DNA of 64,000 nt. Origin: Gottschalkia purinilytica (GTDB lineage Bacteria > Bacillota > Clostridia > Tissierellales > Gottschalkiaceae). The stretch spans positions 90,792 through 154,791 of the forward strand of contig NZ_LGSS01000007.1 of assembly GCF_001190785.1 (NCBI RefSeq). The letters run 5' to 3'. The notes below the pieces were generated by a model. The model searched no databases and was not told where the DNA came from. It saw only the letters and a list, made by a program, of their open reading frames with translations. The position numbers and the translations under genes are program-made. Of the stretch, positions 8,764-17,858 are shown in pieces (the first letter of the stretch is position 1; each line of letters starts with the position of its first letter).

Positions 8764-10122
8764 ATGGTTAAAAAAAATGAGGTATTAGACCTTTATATAG
8801 AAGATGTTATTTTTCCTAATAAGGGAATAGCAACGATAGATGATAAAAAGATAACGGTAAAAAATGCGATAAAGGGACAAAAGGTAAAGGCTAGAATAAC
8901 TAAAAAACGTAAAGACAAAATAGAAGCTAATATATTAGAGATATTAGAAAAATCACCTGTGGAAAGCGATGCAGAGTGTAGACACTATGGGATATGTGGA
9001 GGATGTTCTTATCAGACACTACCTTATGAAGAACAGTTAAAACTTAAGGAAAATCAAGTTAAGAGACTATTAGACGAGGTCTTAACAGATGAATACGAAT
9101 ATTTAAATATAGAACCAAGTCCAACTAAGTTTGAATATAGAAATAAGATGGAGTTTTCTTTTGGAGATGCAGAAAAAGATGGAGAATTAGAATTGGGAAT
9201 GCATAGAAAAGGAAGATTCTATGAGATAGTTACTGTAGATGGATGTACTATAGTAGATGAAGACTTTAAAGATGTGCTAATGACTGTTTTAAAATATTTT
9301 AGGGAAAAGGGCATATCTTTTTATAATAAAAAAAGACATGAGGGATATTTAAGACACTTAGTGGTTAGAAAAGCTATAAAAAATAAAGAGATACTAGTAA
9401 ATTTAGTTACAAGTTCTCAAATGGACTTAGATCTTAAAGATTTAGTTGAAAAGGTTAAGAACTTAAATTTAAGTAGCAAGCTTAAAGGATTTCTACATAC
9501 TATAAATGATAGTTTATCTGATGTAGTTCAAAGTGATGAAACTAGAGTGTTATATGGTCAAGATTATATAACAGAAGAATTATTAGGGCTTAACTTTAAA
9601 ATATCAGCGTTCTCGTTTTTTCAGACAAACTCACTAGGAGCAGAAAGATTATATTCTGTAGTTAGAGATTTTACGGATTCATCTAAAGATAAGATAATAT
9701 TTGATCTTTACTGTGGAACAGGAACTATAGCTCAAATAATGTCACCTATAGCTAAGAAAGTTTATGGAATAGAGATAGTGGAGGAAGCAGTAGAAGCTGC
9801 AAAGGTTAATGCTAAGCTTAATAATCTAGATAACTGTGAATTCATAGCTGGAGATGTTATGGAAAAAGTTGAAGAGTTAAAAGAAAAACCAGATATTATA
9901 ATATTAGATCCACCAAGAGATGGTATACATCCAAAAGCTATTCACAAAATAATAGACTTTAACCCAGAACAATTTATATATGTATCATGTAAACCAACGT
10001 CTCTAGCTAGGGATTTACCTATATTTGTAGAGAGAGGGTATAAAGTGGAGAAAGTTAAGTGTGTGGATATGTTTCCTATGACTCCCCACGTGGAGACTGT
10101 GGTGAGGATAAAGAAAGGCTAA
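8764..10122 (+). CDS. rlmD: 23S rRNA (uracil-C5)-methyltransferase, RlmD/RlmCD type
   Basis: A 452-residue TrmA-family enzyme that methylates C5 of a uridine in 23S rRNA with SAM. Order: an N-terminal TRAM domain (about 1-60), the FeS motif C-x5-C-x2-C with a later cysteine (CRHYGICGGC), a methyltransferase core with FDLYCGTGTI, ILDPPRDG and the catalytic-cysteine motif YVSCKP, and an HVETVV end. The ATG at 8764 is chosen because AAGGAGG precedes it by 7 bases; the ATG at 8737 lies before that site. The single gene could serve both U747 and U1939 as RlmCD does in Gram-positives; this cannot be told from sequence. Confidence 0.92.
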   Translation: MVKKNEVLDLYIEDVIFPNKGIATIDDKKITVKNAIKGQKVKARITKKRKDKIEANILEILEKSPVESDAECRHYGICGGCSYQTLPYEEQLKLKENQVKRLLDEVLTDEYEYLNIEPSPTKFEYRNKMEFSFGDAEKDGELELGMHRKGRFYEIVTVDGCTIVDEDFKDVLMTVLKYFREKGISFYNKKRHEGYLRHLVVRKAIKNKEILVNLVTSSQMDLDLKDLVEKVKNLNLSSKLKGFLHTINDSLSDVVQSDETRVLYGQDYITEELLGLNFKISAFSFFQTNSLGAERLYSVVRDFTDSSKDKIIFDLYCGTGTIAQIMSPIAKKVYGIEIVEEAVEAAKVNAKLNNLDNCEFIAGDVMEKVEELKEKPDIIILDPPRDGIHPKAIHKIIDFNPEQFIYVSCKPTSLARDLPIFVERGYKVEKVKCVDMFPMTPHVETVVRIKKG

Positions 10123-10160
10123 AATAAGTAGAGCAGAAAAGCCAGTAAATAAGAACCTCC

Positions 10161-10208
10161 AAGCATTACATCAATTTTGCCAGATGTTGGCTGGCAGATG
10201 ATGTGCTT
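10161..10208 (+). other. Nested hairpin in the rlmD-tetR gap
   Basis: AAGCATTACATCA pairs with TGATGTGCTT around an inner perfect TGCCAG/CTGGCA stem. No T-run follows, so this may be a structured RNA or an operator rather than a terminator. Confidence 0.3.
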
Positions 10209-10335
10209 TGAAACTTCTATTTATATGTCTTAGGAAACATATCAAGGGCTTAAGTGTGTGATTGTGTTGACAGATTAGATAACAGCTGTTTTTAAGGTGT
10301 TGAGAATTATAATAAATCATATGATGATGGATTAT

Positions 10336-10363
10336 TTGTAAATAATTTACAATATGTTATAAT
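10336..10363 (+). promoter_or_regulatory. tetR promoter with overlapping dyad
   Basis: A perfect 17-base dyad TTGTAAATAATTTACAA (10336-10352) overlaps the -35 TTGTAA and the spacer; a consensus TATAAT lies at 10358-10363 after 16 bases. This is the expected place for TetR autorepression. Confidence 0.55.
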
Positions 10364-10398
10364 TTTAAATACAGATAAAGCGTTAAGGAGGTGGCGAC

Positions 10399-10968
10399 TT
10401 GGCACAGCAATATACCAAAAAAATGATTCGCGAGGTATTCATAAAGATGCTGAATGAGCGTCCACTTAACAAAATCACAGTTAAAGATATTGCTACAGAA
10501 TGTGAGATCAACAGAAATACTTTTTATTATTACTACACAGATGTATATGCACTTTTATCAGAGATATTCCAAACAGAACTTCAGACAGTCATTGATGAAT
10601 ATAATGATACACTCTCTTGGGAGGAGAGCTTCACTGTAGCTGCTAGATTTGCTTTAGAAAACAAAACAGCCATTTATCATGTATATAATTCCATGCAGAG
10701 AGAAGAACTAGTGAATTATATATACAATGTATCAGGAAATGTCATGATTCGGTATGTTGAAAAAGTAAGCGATGGTATCCCAGCTTCTTTGGAAGATAAA
10801 AAACTGATTGCCTCCTTTTATCAGTGTGCCCTCACTGAAATGGTACTACGCTGGATTGCTTCCGGAATGAAGGAAGACCCTGATACTATCATCAGACGAA
10901 TCGGGCAGCTCTTCGATGGAAATATTGAGTTATCCCTTAAGCGAAGTGCTGGTTTAAATGATGTCTAA
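10399..10968 (+). CDS. TetR/AcrR family regulator
   Basis: A 189-residue regulator. The N-terminal helix-turn-helix reads ITVKDIATECEINRNTFYYYYTDVYALL (residues about 24-51), the typical TetR recognition helix with F-Y-x-Y-Y. The C-terminal ligand domain resembles the DhaS/TetR_C_8 kind. The start is TTG at 10399 behind GGAGGTGGCGAC. It lies directly upstream of oleate hydratase in the same direction and probably controls it in response to fatty acids, as TetR genes do next to other hydratase genes. The ligand is inference. Confidence 0.85.
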   Translation: MAQQYTKKMIREVFIKMLNERPLNKITVKDIATECEINRNTFYYYYTDVYALLSEIFQTELQTVIDEYNDTLSWEESFTVAARFALENKTAIYHVYNSMQREELVNYIYNVSGNVMIRYVEKVSDGIPASLEDKKLIASFYQCALTEMVLRWIASGMKEDPDTIIRRIGQLFDGNIELSLKRSAGLNDV

Positions 10969-11031
10969 TAAAAAGCAATAGAAGATTCCTTTTTTATCAG
11001 ACACTTTAACCTAGATGCCCAAAAATTAAGC

Positions 11032-11074
11032 AAACAAACTGCGGTGTTCGAAATTCGAACACCGCAGTTTGTTT
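11032..11074 (+). terminator. Perfect 43-base hairpin after tetR
   Basis: Two exact 21-base arms (AAACAAACTGCGGTGTTCGAA and its complement) around a single A. It has the A/T tails of a bidirectional terminator, isolating tetR from the hydratase gene. Confidence 0.65.
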
Positions 11075-11153
11075 ATCTAATGAAAAAGACACAAAAAAAC
11101 TATATTATAGATTTATACAAATATTACAGATAATAAGTATTCATAAAGTTAAA

Positions 11154-11269
11154 GGAGGACTTATTATTTTACACCATGTGGGAATACTAATAGAGTGAAC
11201 ATAGGTGAACTCTAAATATGATAGTAGTCTTTAGAAGACTATTAAAAAATTAAGAAAGAAGGGGATAAT
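11154..11269 (+). promoter_or_regulatory. Leader of the oleate hydratase gene
   Basis: The leader has a stray ribosome site (AAAGGAGGAC, 11151-11160) with no lasting frame behind it, then two small stems: AGAGT/ACTCT around 11190-11212 and TAGTCTT/AAGACTA at 11225-11241. The second stem ends just before the AAGAAGGGG site of the gene. They may affect translation; no known riboswitch is recognised. Confidence 0.3.
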
Positions 11270-13063
11270 ATGAAATTAAAGACACATGATGATAGGCTTA
11301 CGCTTACAAATGGAACTTATCATGCTTTAGTAAATGCAAGAAAGCCTAAAGGGATTGAAGACAAAAAAGCTTATTTAATTGGTACTGGAATTGCTTCTTT
11401 GGCTGCTGGTTGTTTTTTAATTCGTGATGCTCACATGGATGGTAGCAAGATTACCTTCTTAGAACAATTAGATATTCCTGGTGGATCTTTGGACGCCCAA
11501 GTTCGCCAGAATGCGGGTTATGTAGCACGTGGTGGACGTGAAATGGGTCATTATTTTGAGGTTTTATGGGGCTTGTTTAGTTCATTACCATCTACAGAAG
11601 ATCCTAGTATGACTGTGTTAGATCATTTTTATTATACAAACTACGATGACCCAAACTTTAGCAATTGTCGTATTACTAAAAATCAAGGTGAGCGCTATGA
11701 CAATGGAAAATTTAATTTGGGTCAAGACTTAGCAAAAGAATTAGCTGCTTTTGTAAGCATGACAGATGAAGAACTTCAAAATAAAACTATTGAAGATGTT
11801 TTTTCTGAAGAACTTTTAAACAGTGATTTCTGGACATATTGGAGAACAATGTTCGCTTTTGAAAACTGGCATAGTGCTTTAGAGATGAAATTATATATGA
11901 ATCGTTTCATCCACCATGTTGGAGGATTACCAGATCTTTCTGCTTTACAATTTTCACGCCATGATCAATACACTTCATTTGTAAAACCTATGGTAAAATA
12001 TTTGGAAGACCATGGTGCTAAATTTGAATATGGAGTCACTGTAGATAACGTTGAGTTCTCAATTTCAGATGATAAAAAAGTTGCAAAGAGAATAGTTGCA
12101 ACAGATAAAACTGGAAAGGATATTTCCATTGACTTAACAGAAAACGACTTAGTATTTATCACTAATGGTTCTATGACTGAAGGTTCTGGATATGGTGATG
12201 ACAATACTCCTGCACCATTTAATAAGGAACCAGAAGGATGCTGGAAGTTGTGGAGAAATATAGCGGCTCAATCAGATGAATTTGGAAATCCAGATAAATT
12301 CTGTACAGATCCAGAAAAATCTAATTGGGAGTCTTGTACAGTAACTTGTCATGATGAACGTGTTCCTGAGTACATTGAAAAGATTACAAAACGTTCACCA
12401 TATGGCGGACGTACTGTAACAGGTGGAATAGTTACAGCACTTGACTCTTCATGGTTGATGAGTTGGACAATAAACCGTCAAGAACAATATTACGGACAAC
12501 CTGAAAAAGACATTGTAGTTTGGGTATATGGTTTATTTTCTGATGTTCCTGGAGACTACATTAAAAAACCTATGAGAGATTGTACTGGTAAGGAAATCAC
12601 AAAAGAATGGCTATATCATATAGGTGTTCCTACAGACAAAATAGAAGAATTAGCAGGATCATGTACTGCAGTTCCTGTTATGATGCCATTTATCACATCT
12701 CAATTTATGCCTCGTGAATTTGGAGATCGTCCATATGTTGTACCTAAGAATGCAGTAAACTTTGCTTTCCTTGGACAATTTGCTGAGACATTGGATGATC
12801 CAGGACGTGATACTGTATTTACTATCGAATACTCAGGACGTACAGCGATGGAAGCAGTATATGTTTTAACTGGAGTTGAAAAAGGAGTTCCTGAGGTATT
12901 TGCTTCGAGATATGATATACGCTATTTATTAAATTCAATTAAATGTTTATTAGATGGGGAGAAGCCAGAACTTGATTTACCTCCAATGACTAAACGTAAA
13001 ATTTTAAAACAAGTAGCAGGAACAGACATTGAAAAGTTATTAAAAGAATATGAAATTATTTAA
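11270..13063 (+). CDS. ohyA: Oleate hydratase (MCRA family)
   Basis: A 597-residue FAD-dependent hydratase of the 67-kDa myosin-cross-reactive antigen family, which adds water to the cis-9 double bond of unsaturated fatty acids (oleate to 10-hydroxystearate) and so detoxifies them. The FAD fold YLIGTGIASLAAGCFLIRD is at residues about 35-53, followed by EQLDIPGGSLD and the loop RGGREMGHYFE with the catalytic glutamate. The length equals the family's. AAGAAGGGG precedes the ATG. It ends in its own terminator. Control by the upstream TetR is inferred from position. Confidence 0.95.
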   Translation: MKLKTHDDRLTLTNGTYHALVNARKPKGIEDKKAYLIGTGIASLAAGCFLIRDAHMDGSKITFLEQLDIPGGSLDAQVRQNAGYVARGGREMGHYFEVLWGLFSSLPSTEDPSMTVLDHFYYTNYDDPNFSNCRITKNQGERYDNGKFNLGQDLAKELAAFVSMTDEELQNKTIEDVFSEELLNSDFWTYWRTMFAFENWHSALEMKLYMNRFIHHVGGLPDLSALQFSRHDQYTSFVKPMVKYLEDHGAKFEYGVTVDNVEFSISDDKKVAKRIVATDKTGKDISIDLTENDLVFITNGSMTEGSGYGDDNTPAPFNKEPEGCWKLWRNIAAQSDEFGNPDKFCTDPEKSNWESCTVTCHDERVPEYIEKITKRSPYGGRTVTGGIVTALDSSWLMSWTINRQEQYYGQPEKDIVVWVYGLFSDVPGDYIKKPMRDCTGKEITKEWLYHIGVPTDKIEELAGSCTAVPVMMPFITSQFMPREFGDRPYVVPKNAVNFAFLGQFAETLDDPGRDTVFTIEYSGRTAMEAVYVLTGVEKGVPEVFASRYDIRYLLNSIKCLLDGEKPELDLPPMTKRKILKQVAGTDIEKLLKEYEII

Positions 13064-13090
13064 TGACACTTATAATTAGATAAATTGATT

Positions 13091-13122
13091 AAAATCCCGA
13101 GTTTTAAAAAAATCGGGATTTT
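13091..13122 (+). terminator. Terminator of oleate hydratase
   Basis: AAAATCCCGA and TCGGGATTTT form a perfect 10-bp stem with T-tail. Confidence 0.8.
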
Positions 13123-13203
13123 AATTTATATTCATTTATTACTCATATTGCTAATTGATATGTTAATAATATAATAGAATATCATGCAAAGGAGGAAACT
13201 TCT

Positions 13204-15315
13204 GTGAAAGAAAAAACAAATTTCAAGCAAGCTTATATTCCTACTATAGAAGAAATGCAAAGTTGGTATGAAGGTGATTTGCGCAAGGAAGCCTTAAAAT
13301 TATCGGAATATGAAAATAATAAAAAAATAGTAGAACAAGGATCATTTTTTAAAGCTTTTAGGAAATTTGAAGAAAGGGACGATAGAATCGCTCTTGATTC
13401 TAAAAAAAATAATGTTTATTACAAAAAATATAAAGCTTATGTAGAAGAAGAAACAGCAAATAAGGGCAAAGAGATACAAGAAATTGAAAATTCAATCGAA
13501 TATGAAAAGTTTTTTCTCCGTTGGGAAAGAAGGGTCAGTAGGGAGAGCAACAATTCCAATCACTATGGAAGTAATTCGGCTACAAGATATCGGGTTGATC
13601 GCATAGAAAAATTGGAAAAAGAATTAGAGAAACTTTTAGAAAACTCTCCGGAAGCATGGGAATTTTATTATAAACGCCAATTGATAAGTGATATAGAAAC
13701 TCAACACCAACAGCGTTTAGTAACTGTCCCTTATGTGGTTAAAGCAAAACAAAAAGTAATAGATTCGTTGAATTTAGGTGTTCCCGTATATATTGTAGGA
13801 CATTTAGGAAGTGGTAAAACACAATTAGCAACTGAAGCAGCTTTGGATTTTACTATTCAAAATAAAATACAAAGAGAATTAGAAGACAAAATGGAAGATT
13901 GGTTTTCTGCAAATCCAAATGCTACAGAAAAAGATGCTATTCAAAAATTTAGAGAATTTAATGAAGAAAGAAAGTTTTACTATAAAAATATTTTAACTAA
14001 TGGAAGTAAAGAGGAAATAGAATCTTTACAGCCACTTTTTATTTCTGGTTCACATAATTTAACTTATGAAGACATGTTTGTAGAGAAAACTTTATCTCTC
14101 AAACACAGTTTCTCACAAGGTTCTTTTGCAGATTATCTGAATATGATTATAGAAGATTTTTATGAGTGGATGGATGAGCACAAAGCAAGGCTGGAACAGA
14201 TGACTGATGAAGAGCAGTTACAACTTAAGATTCAAATATGGAAAAGTTTTTCTGATTTATTGGTAGCAAGTAATAGTGCTTTTGGTACTGAAATCAAAAA
14301 AATAGAAAGAGAAATTTTGATTGCGGTAAAAGAAGGTCGCACTGTAATAGTAGATGAATTAAATACAATTGCTATGCAAAATTTAATTGCTTTAAATGAT
14401 ATATTGCAACGTCATGCGGGAAGTACAGCTTATATTACAGGAGTTGGTCCTGTTTTGATTAAACCTGGATTTGGATTCATTGGCACAGGAAATTTGTCAA
14501 CTCAAATGGTAAATTATGAAGGAACAAATGAGTTAAATCCAGCCTTTAAATCACGTTTTGTAACGATTGAATATAATTATGTACCACAAAAGATAACTGG
14601 ATCCCTAGAAGATCAAGAGTTCCCAGAAGAAAATGAACTTTTCAGAATAATAATAGCACGATTAGCTGACAAAAATGGAAACATTCATATACCTGATTCC
14701 AAAAGGACATTAGAAGAATTGTTTCGCTTTTCTCAGTTGTGTAGAGTTACTCAGAATGTTTTTATGGGTAAGTGGAAAGATAATGAAGTCCAAAAAGATT
14801 CTGGAATGGATGAACTAGAGTTGAGAGAATCTGTATTATCAATCCGAAATATTTTGCATGTTTTAGATAATTGGAATCAAGGTGAAGAAAAAGATTTGAG
14901 CAAAGCTTTGTGGGATGGTTTTATTAGTTCAATCACTTATCCTGATGACCAAAACTATATTCTCTCACAAGCAGTGCGTTTTGGATTTTTTCCTATAAGC
15001 GAAGGATGGAATATTGAGACAAAAGGCATAGGAGAAGCCACGACAACATATGACGAAATTCGTACTCGTCCATATCACTATGTTCGTCCATCAATAGAAA
15101 CTTTAAGCTATTTAGATGTAGTTCATCTGGTATTTGGGAAAGGAACTCCAAGAAAAACTTTGCCAAAAGGGCTAAAAGAAACTTTTGAAGCTGATATTGA
15201 TGATTTATTGCAGATTGATGCGAAAAAATATCAAAAACTAGACCAACAATTATCTCATTTAGAGCATTCAAAAGATCTACTTGGATACTTGGAAGATAAT
15301 GGAGGAGAAAAATGA
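13204..15315 (+). CDS. MoxR-type AAA+ ATPase
   Basis: A 703-residue ATPase with a long charged, coiled-coil N-terminus (about 1-160, with KLEKELEKLLEN). The AAA+ module starts with Walker A GHLGSGKT (199-206), followed after a long insertion by Walker B VIVDELN (381-387), sensor 1 GFIGTGN (426-432) and an arginine-finger candidate PAFKSRF. It resembles MoxR/RavA-like ATPases that remodel targets together with vWA proteins. GGAGG precedes the GTG start. Its stop overlaps the start of the propeller gene (ATGA at 15312), so the genes are translationally coupled. The large insertion between Walker A and B is unusual. Confidence 0.85.
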   Translation: MKEKTNFKQAYIPTIEEMQSWYEGDLRKEALKLSEYENNKKIVEQGSFFKAFRKFEERDDRIALDSKKNNVYYKKYKAYVEEETANKGKEIQEIENSIEYEKFFLRWERRVSRESNNSNHYGSNSATRYRVDRIEKLEKELEKLLENSPEAWEFYYKRQLISDIETQHQQRLVTVPYVVKAKQKVIDSLNLGVPVYIVGHLGSGKTQLATEAALDFTIQNKIQRELEDKMEDWFSANPNATEKDAIQKFREFNEERKFYYKNILTNGSKEEIESLQPLFISGSHNLTYEDMFVEKTLSLKHSFSQGSFADYLNMIIEDFYEWMDEHKARLEQMTDEEQLQLKIQIWKSFSDLLVASNSAFGTEIKKIEREILIAVKEGRTVIVDELNTIAMQNLIALNDILQRHAGSTAYITGVGPVLIKPGFGFIGTGNLSTQMVNYEGTNELNPAFKSRFVTIEYNYVPQKITGSLEDQEFPEENELFRIIIARLADKNGNIHIPDSKRTLEELFRFSQLCRVTQNVFMGKWKDNEVQKDSGMDELELRESVLSIRNILHVLDNWNQGEEKDLSKALWDGFISSITYPDDQNYILSQAVRFGFFPISEGWNIETKGIGEATTTYDEIRTRPYHYVRPSIETLSYLDVVHLVFGKGTPRKTLPKGLKETFEADIDDLLQIDAKKYQKLDQQLSHLEHSKDLLGYLEDNGGEK

Positions 15316-16550
15316 AAATAAATTTGTCGGTAGACGGAAAGAATTTTAAGAGTCAAGTTAAAGATCTAAGAGAAAGACTGAATGAATGCCAAGCAAATGG
15401 AATTTTAGATGATGGTTTCGAAGAACAATTAAACAAACTTTTAAAAATAGAAGAAGAGTTATTGACTGATTTAATTCCGTATTACCGAGTTTATGCAAAT
15501 GATATCCAAAAGACTTCAATGCAAATAAATCCGATAAAACAATTGGGAGCTTTTAGTTTTGATAGTTTTTTACAAACTACATTGAGGATTAATAAAAATC
15601 TTTTTATTACAAGTAGTATAGATAGAAAAGTTCAATTTTTTTATATAGATATTGTAGATGATTTTTTTGATCATAATCAAATAGAAGGAGAGTGGAGTCC
15701 TCCTATTAAAGAAATAAAAGAGACAATTTCGTTTATATATAAATTGAATGACAAAGAAATTTTGCTTTTGGGAGTCAGAGGGGGATGCTATATACTTTCA
15801 AGCGATAATTTCGATCAACTACCTAATGTGAACGGACAGATTAAAGTTAAAAGAATCCAAACAGATCATAATTTTAATGGATTTGGAAGATGTTTAGCAA
15901 TTAAAGATAATTTATTTATGGTGGAAAATGGAGATGAAAAGTTAAATTTATTTGAAATAATAAAAGAAAATGATGAATATAGTTTGGTTTTTCATAAAGA
16001 TATATATTGTACTATTCCAAATTGGACGTCATTTGAAAAAATAAATGACGATTATTTTGTAGTTGGAACAAAGATGGGAAAGTTATATTTTATTAAATAT
16101 GATAACAGACAACTTACTATTATAGAAAAAATTAATTTTCTAAATGATGAAATAAGGCAAATTAGATGCTTAGAGGATGGAAATGGTAATAAGAATTCCC
16201 TTATAGTAACAGGCAATAAAGGGCAGCTTAAGATATTTTCTTTATATGAAAATTCAAAAACTATAAAAATAGAATTGAATGATTTAAAAGGTAATTTGTT
16301 TGACGTTCAATCTAAAAAAGGCACAGCTATAGTTTTAAGTGAAGATGGAATTATATACTTACTTGAAGAGAATTTTGGAAATTGGTATCTGAATGAAGAA
16401 GCGACGATCAAAGATTCCTTTTTTACAAATGTTTTAAATTTAGATATTTCAAAATATTTGCTCATGGATATGGAAGGTAAATTAAATCTGTTAGACATTG
16501 ATCGAATTGATACACCAAAAGACTTGTGGGATCTGCCACTGTATCAATAG
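15312..16550 (+). CDS. WD40-like beta-propeller protein
   Basis: A 412-residue protein. After a helical N-terminus (about 1-60) come repeats of hydrophobic strands with motifs such as LNDKEILLLGVRGGCYILSS, INDDYFVVGTKMGKLYFIKY, NKNSLIVTGNKGQLKIFSLY and KKGTAIVLSEDGIIYLLEE. These repeat every 45-60 residues, as in WD40- or PQQ-like propellers. No enzyme motif and no signal peptide. The start ATG overlaps the stop of the ATPase gene. Inferred role: a scaffold or sensor that presents a target to the AAA+/vWA pair. Confidence 0.65.
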   Translation: MKINLSVDGKNFKSQVKDLRERLNECQANGILDDGFEEQLNKLLKIEEELLTDLIPYYRVYANDIQKTSMQINPIKQLGAFSFDSFLQTTLRINKNLFITSSIDRKVQFFYIDIVDDFFDHNQIEGEWSPPIKEIKETISFIYKLNDKEILLLGVRGGCYILSSDNFDQLPNVNGQIKVKRIQTDHNFNGFGRCLAIKDNLFMVENGDEKLNLFEIIKENDEYSLVFHKDIYCTIPNWTSFEKINDDYFVVGTKMGKLYFIKYDNRQLTIIEKINFLNDEIRQIRCLEDGNGNKNSLIVTGNKGQLKIFSLYENSKTIKIELNDLKGNLFDVQSKKGTAIVLSEDGIIYLLEENFGNWYLNEEATIKDSFFTNVLNLDISKYLLMDMEGKLNLLDIDRIDTPKDLWDLPLYQ

Positions 16551-16562
16551 GAGGGGATGAGT

Positions 16563-17786
16563 ATGCTTGACTTCGATGAACAAACTCTAATTGAAGAATC
16601 TAAAAAACATTGTGAAGAATTTTTGCAAAAAGAACAACGTTCGTTAGCCACATTTACAGGGGATTCTAGTTTAATGTATATTCCTGATTCAAAACTACAA
16701 AAATTTATATTAGATCCTTCTAAAGGAGTTTTGTACTTACCGTTGGAAAGTTTTTTGGATAGAAAATTAGATAGCAATCAAATCATGTGGCACATCTACT
16801 ATGAGCTAGCCTTATATCCTGATTGGAAAAAACAAACTAAAAAATATCTGAATAGAAAAAAAGATTGGCAGAAAGAAATTGATCATATGACAAGTTATAT
16901 TATGACTAGGATAAAAAAAGAAGGATTGGAAAATGACCCTGCATATCAACCCAAAATTATTTCTAATTATGTAAGAAAAGAAATTTTTGATTTGTTACAT
17001 CTATTGGATAAACAGACATCATTTCTAAGAGTTTTGCAGATGTGTCCTATATATAGGGATGAAGAAAATTTTGGGAAAATTGTTTCATATATGAAACAAA
17101 CAGGTAAGACCATTGAGTCAATTTCTCAAATGCCTAGACATAGAGCTTTTGCAAACAGTTTTTTAATTATTGAATTATATAAAATTAAGCCTAAAATCGA
17201 AGGATGTGTTGAAAATCTTTTTGATAGAAAAATTTTCAATCAGCCTTTTTTTGAATTTATTCATTATCAATTAGTAAAACAGATAAATAACGATAAAGGA
17301 ATTATAGAAAGAGATCCATTCATTCGTTCTTTCATCTTTCCAACTTTTGAACAATTATGGAAACAAGAAATTGATGAAATGGTGTTTTATAAATCAAAAG
17401 GACAGAAAGAAGAGCAAGTTAAAGGAAGTGAAAATCCTTTTGAACAATCTAAATCAGATGAGATACCAAATTCACTGGAATCTACCCAGGAAGAAGTGGA
17501 AAAGATTTTAGAAGAAATGCTAGATCAACAAGATCAAATAAGTACTAGCATACAAAATACTATGCAAGGTAAGGTAGATTTAGAGCCTTATGGAATTAGC
17601 CAAGCAGATCAGCAATTGTTTCAATTTTATTCAAATAAAATGAAATCGGAAAGAGAACAAATGCGTCAATTTTGGAAAAAGTTGATAGGAGATGCAAAGA
17701 AAGAAATAAGTGTAAAAAAAGATGGTCAAATAAAGGGAAAACTAGATGTGGATAGCTTTATTAACTTTTATCCGGATTTTGTATAA
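16563..17786 (+). CDS. N-terminal part of a vWA protein, ended by an in-frame TAA
   Basis: A helical, charged protein of 407 residues with no motif I can name (NQIMWHIYYELALYPDWK recalls the metallopeptidase-like region that precedes vWA domains in MoxR-linked proteins). Residues 290-340 are a low-complexity acidic stretch. The ATG at 16563 is preferred over 16557 because AGGAGGGG ends at 16556. It stops at a single TAA (17784-17786), after which the same frame continues as KKGNYKNLPIFNRYLLEPQT into the vWA domain. The product is therefore either a truncated form of a vWA protein or part of a disabled gene. Confidence 0.6.
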   Translation: MLDFDEQTLIEESKKHCEEFLQKEQRSLATFTGDSSLMYIPDSKLQKFILDPSKGVLYLPLESFLDRKLDSNQIMWHIYYELALYPDWKKQTKKYLNRKKDWQKEIDHMTSYIMTRIKKEGLENDPAYQPKIISNYVRKEIFDLLHLLDKQTSFLRVLQMCPIYRDEENFGKIVSYMKQTGKTIESISQMPRHRAFANSFLIIELYKIKPKIEGCVENLFDRKIFNQPFFEFIHYQLVKQINNDKGIIERDPFIRSFIFPTFEQLWKQEIDEMVFYKSKGQKEEQVKGSENPFEQSKSDEIPNSLESTQEEVEKILEEMLDQQDQISTSIQNTMQGKVDLEPYGISQADQQLFQFYSNKMKSEREQMRQFWKKLIGDAKKEISVKKDGQIKGKLDVDSFINFYPDFV

Positions 17787-17858
17787 GCTGAAAAAAAGGG
17801 AAATTATAAGAATCTTCCAATCTTTAATAGATATTTATTAGAGCCTCAGACAGACATA

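Noticed and set aside
17784..17786. Selenocysteine or pyrrolysine recoding of the stop in the vWA gene
   Set aside because: The codon is TAA; Sec uses TGA and Pyl uses TAG.
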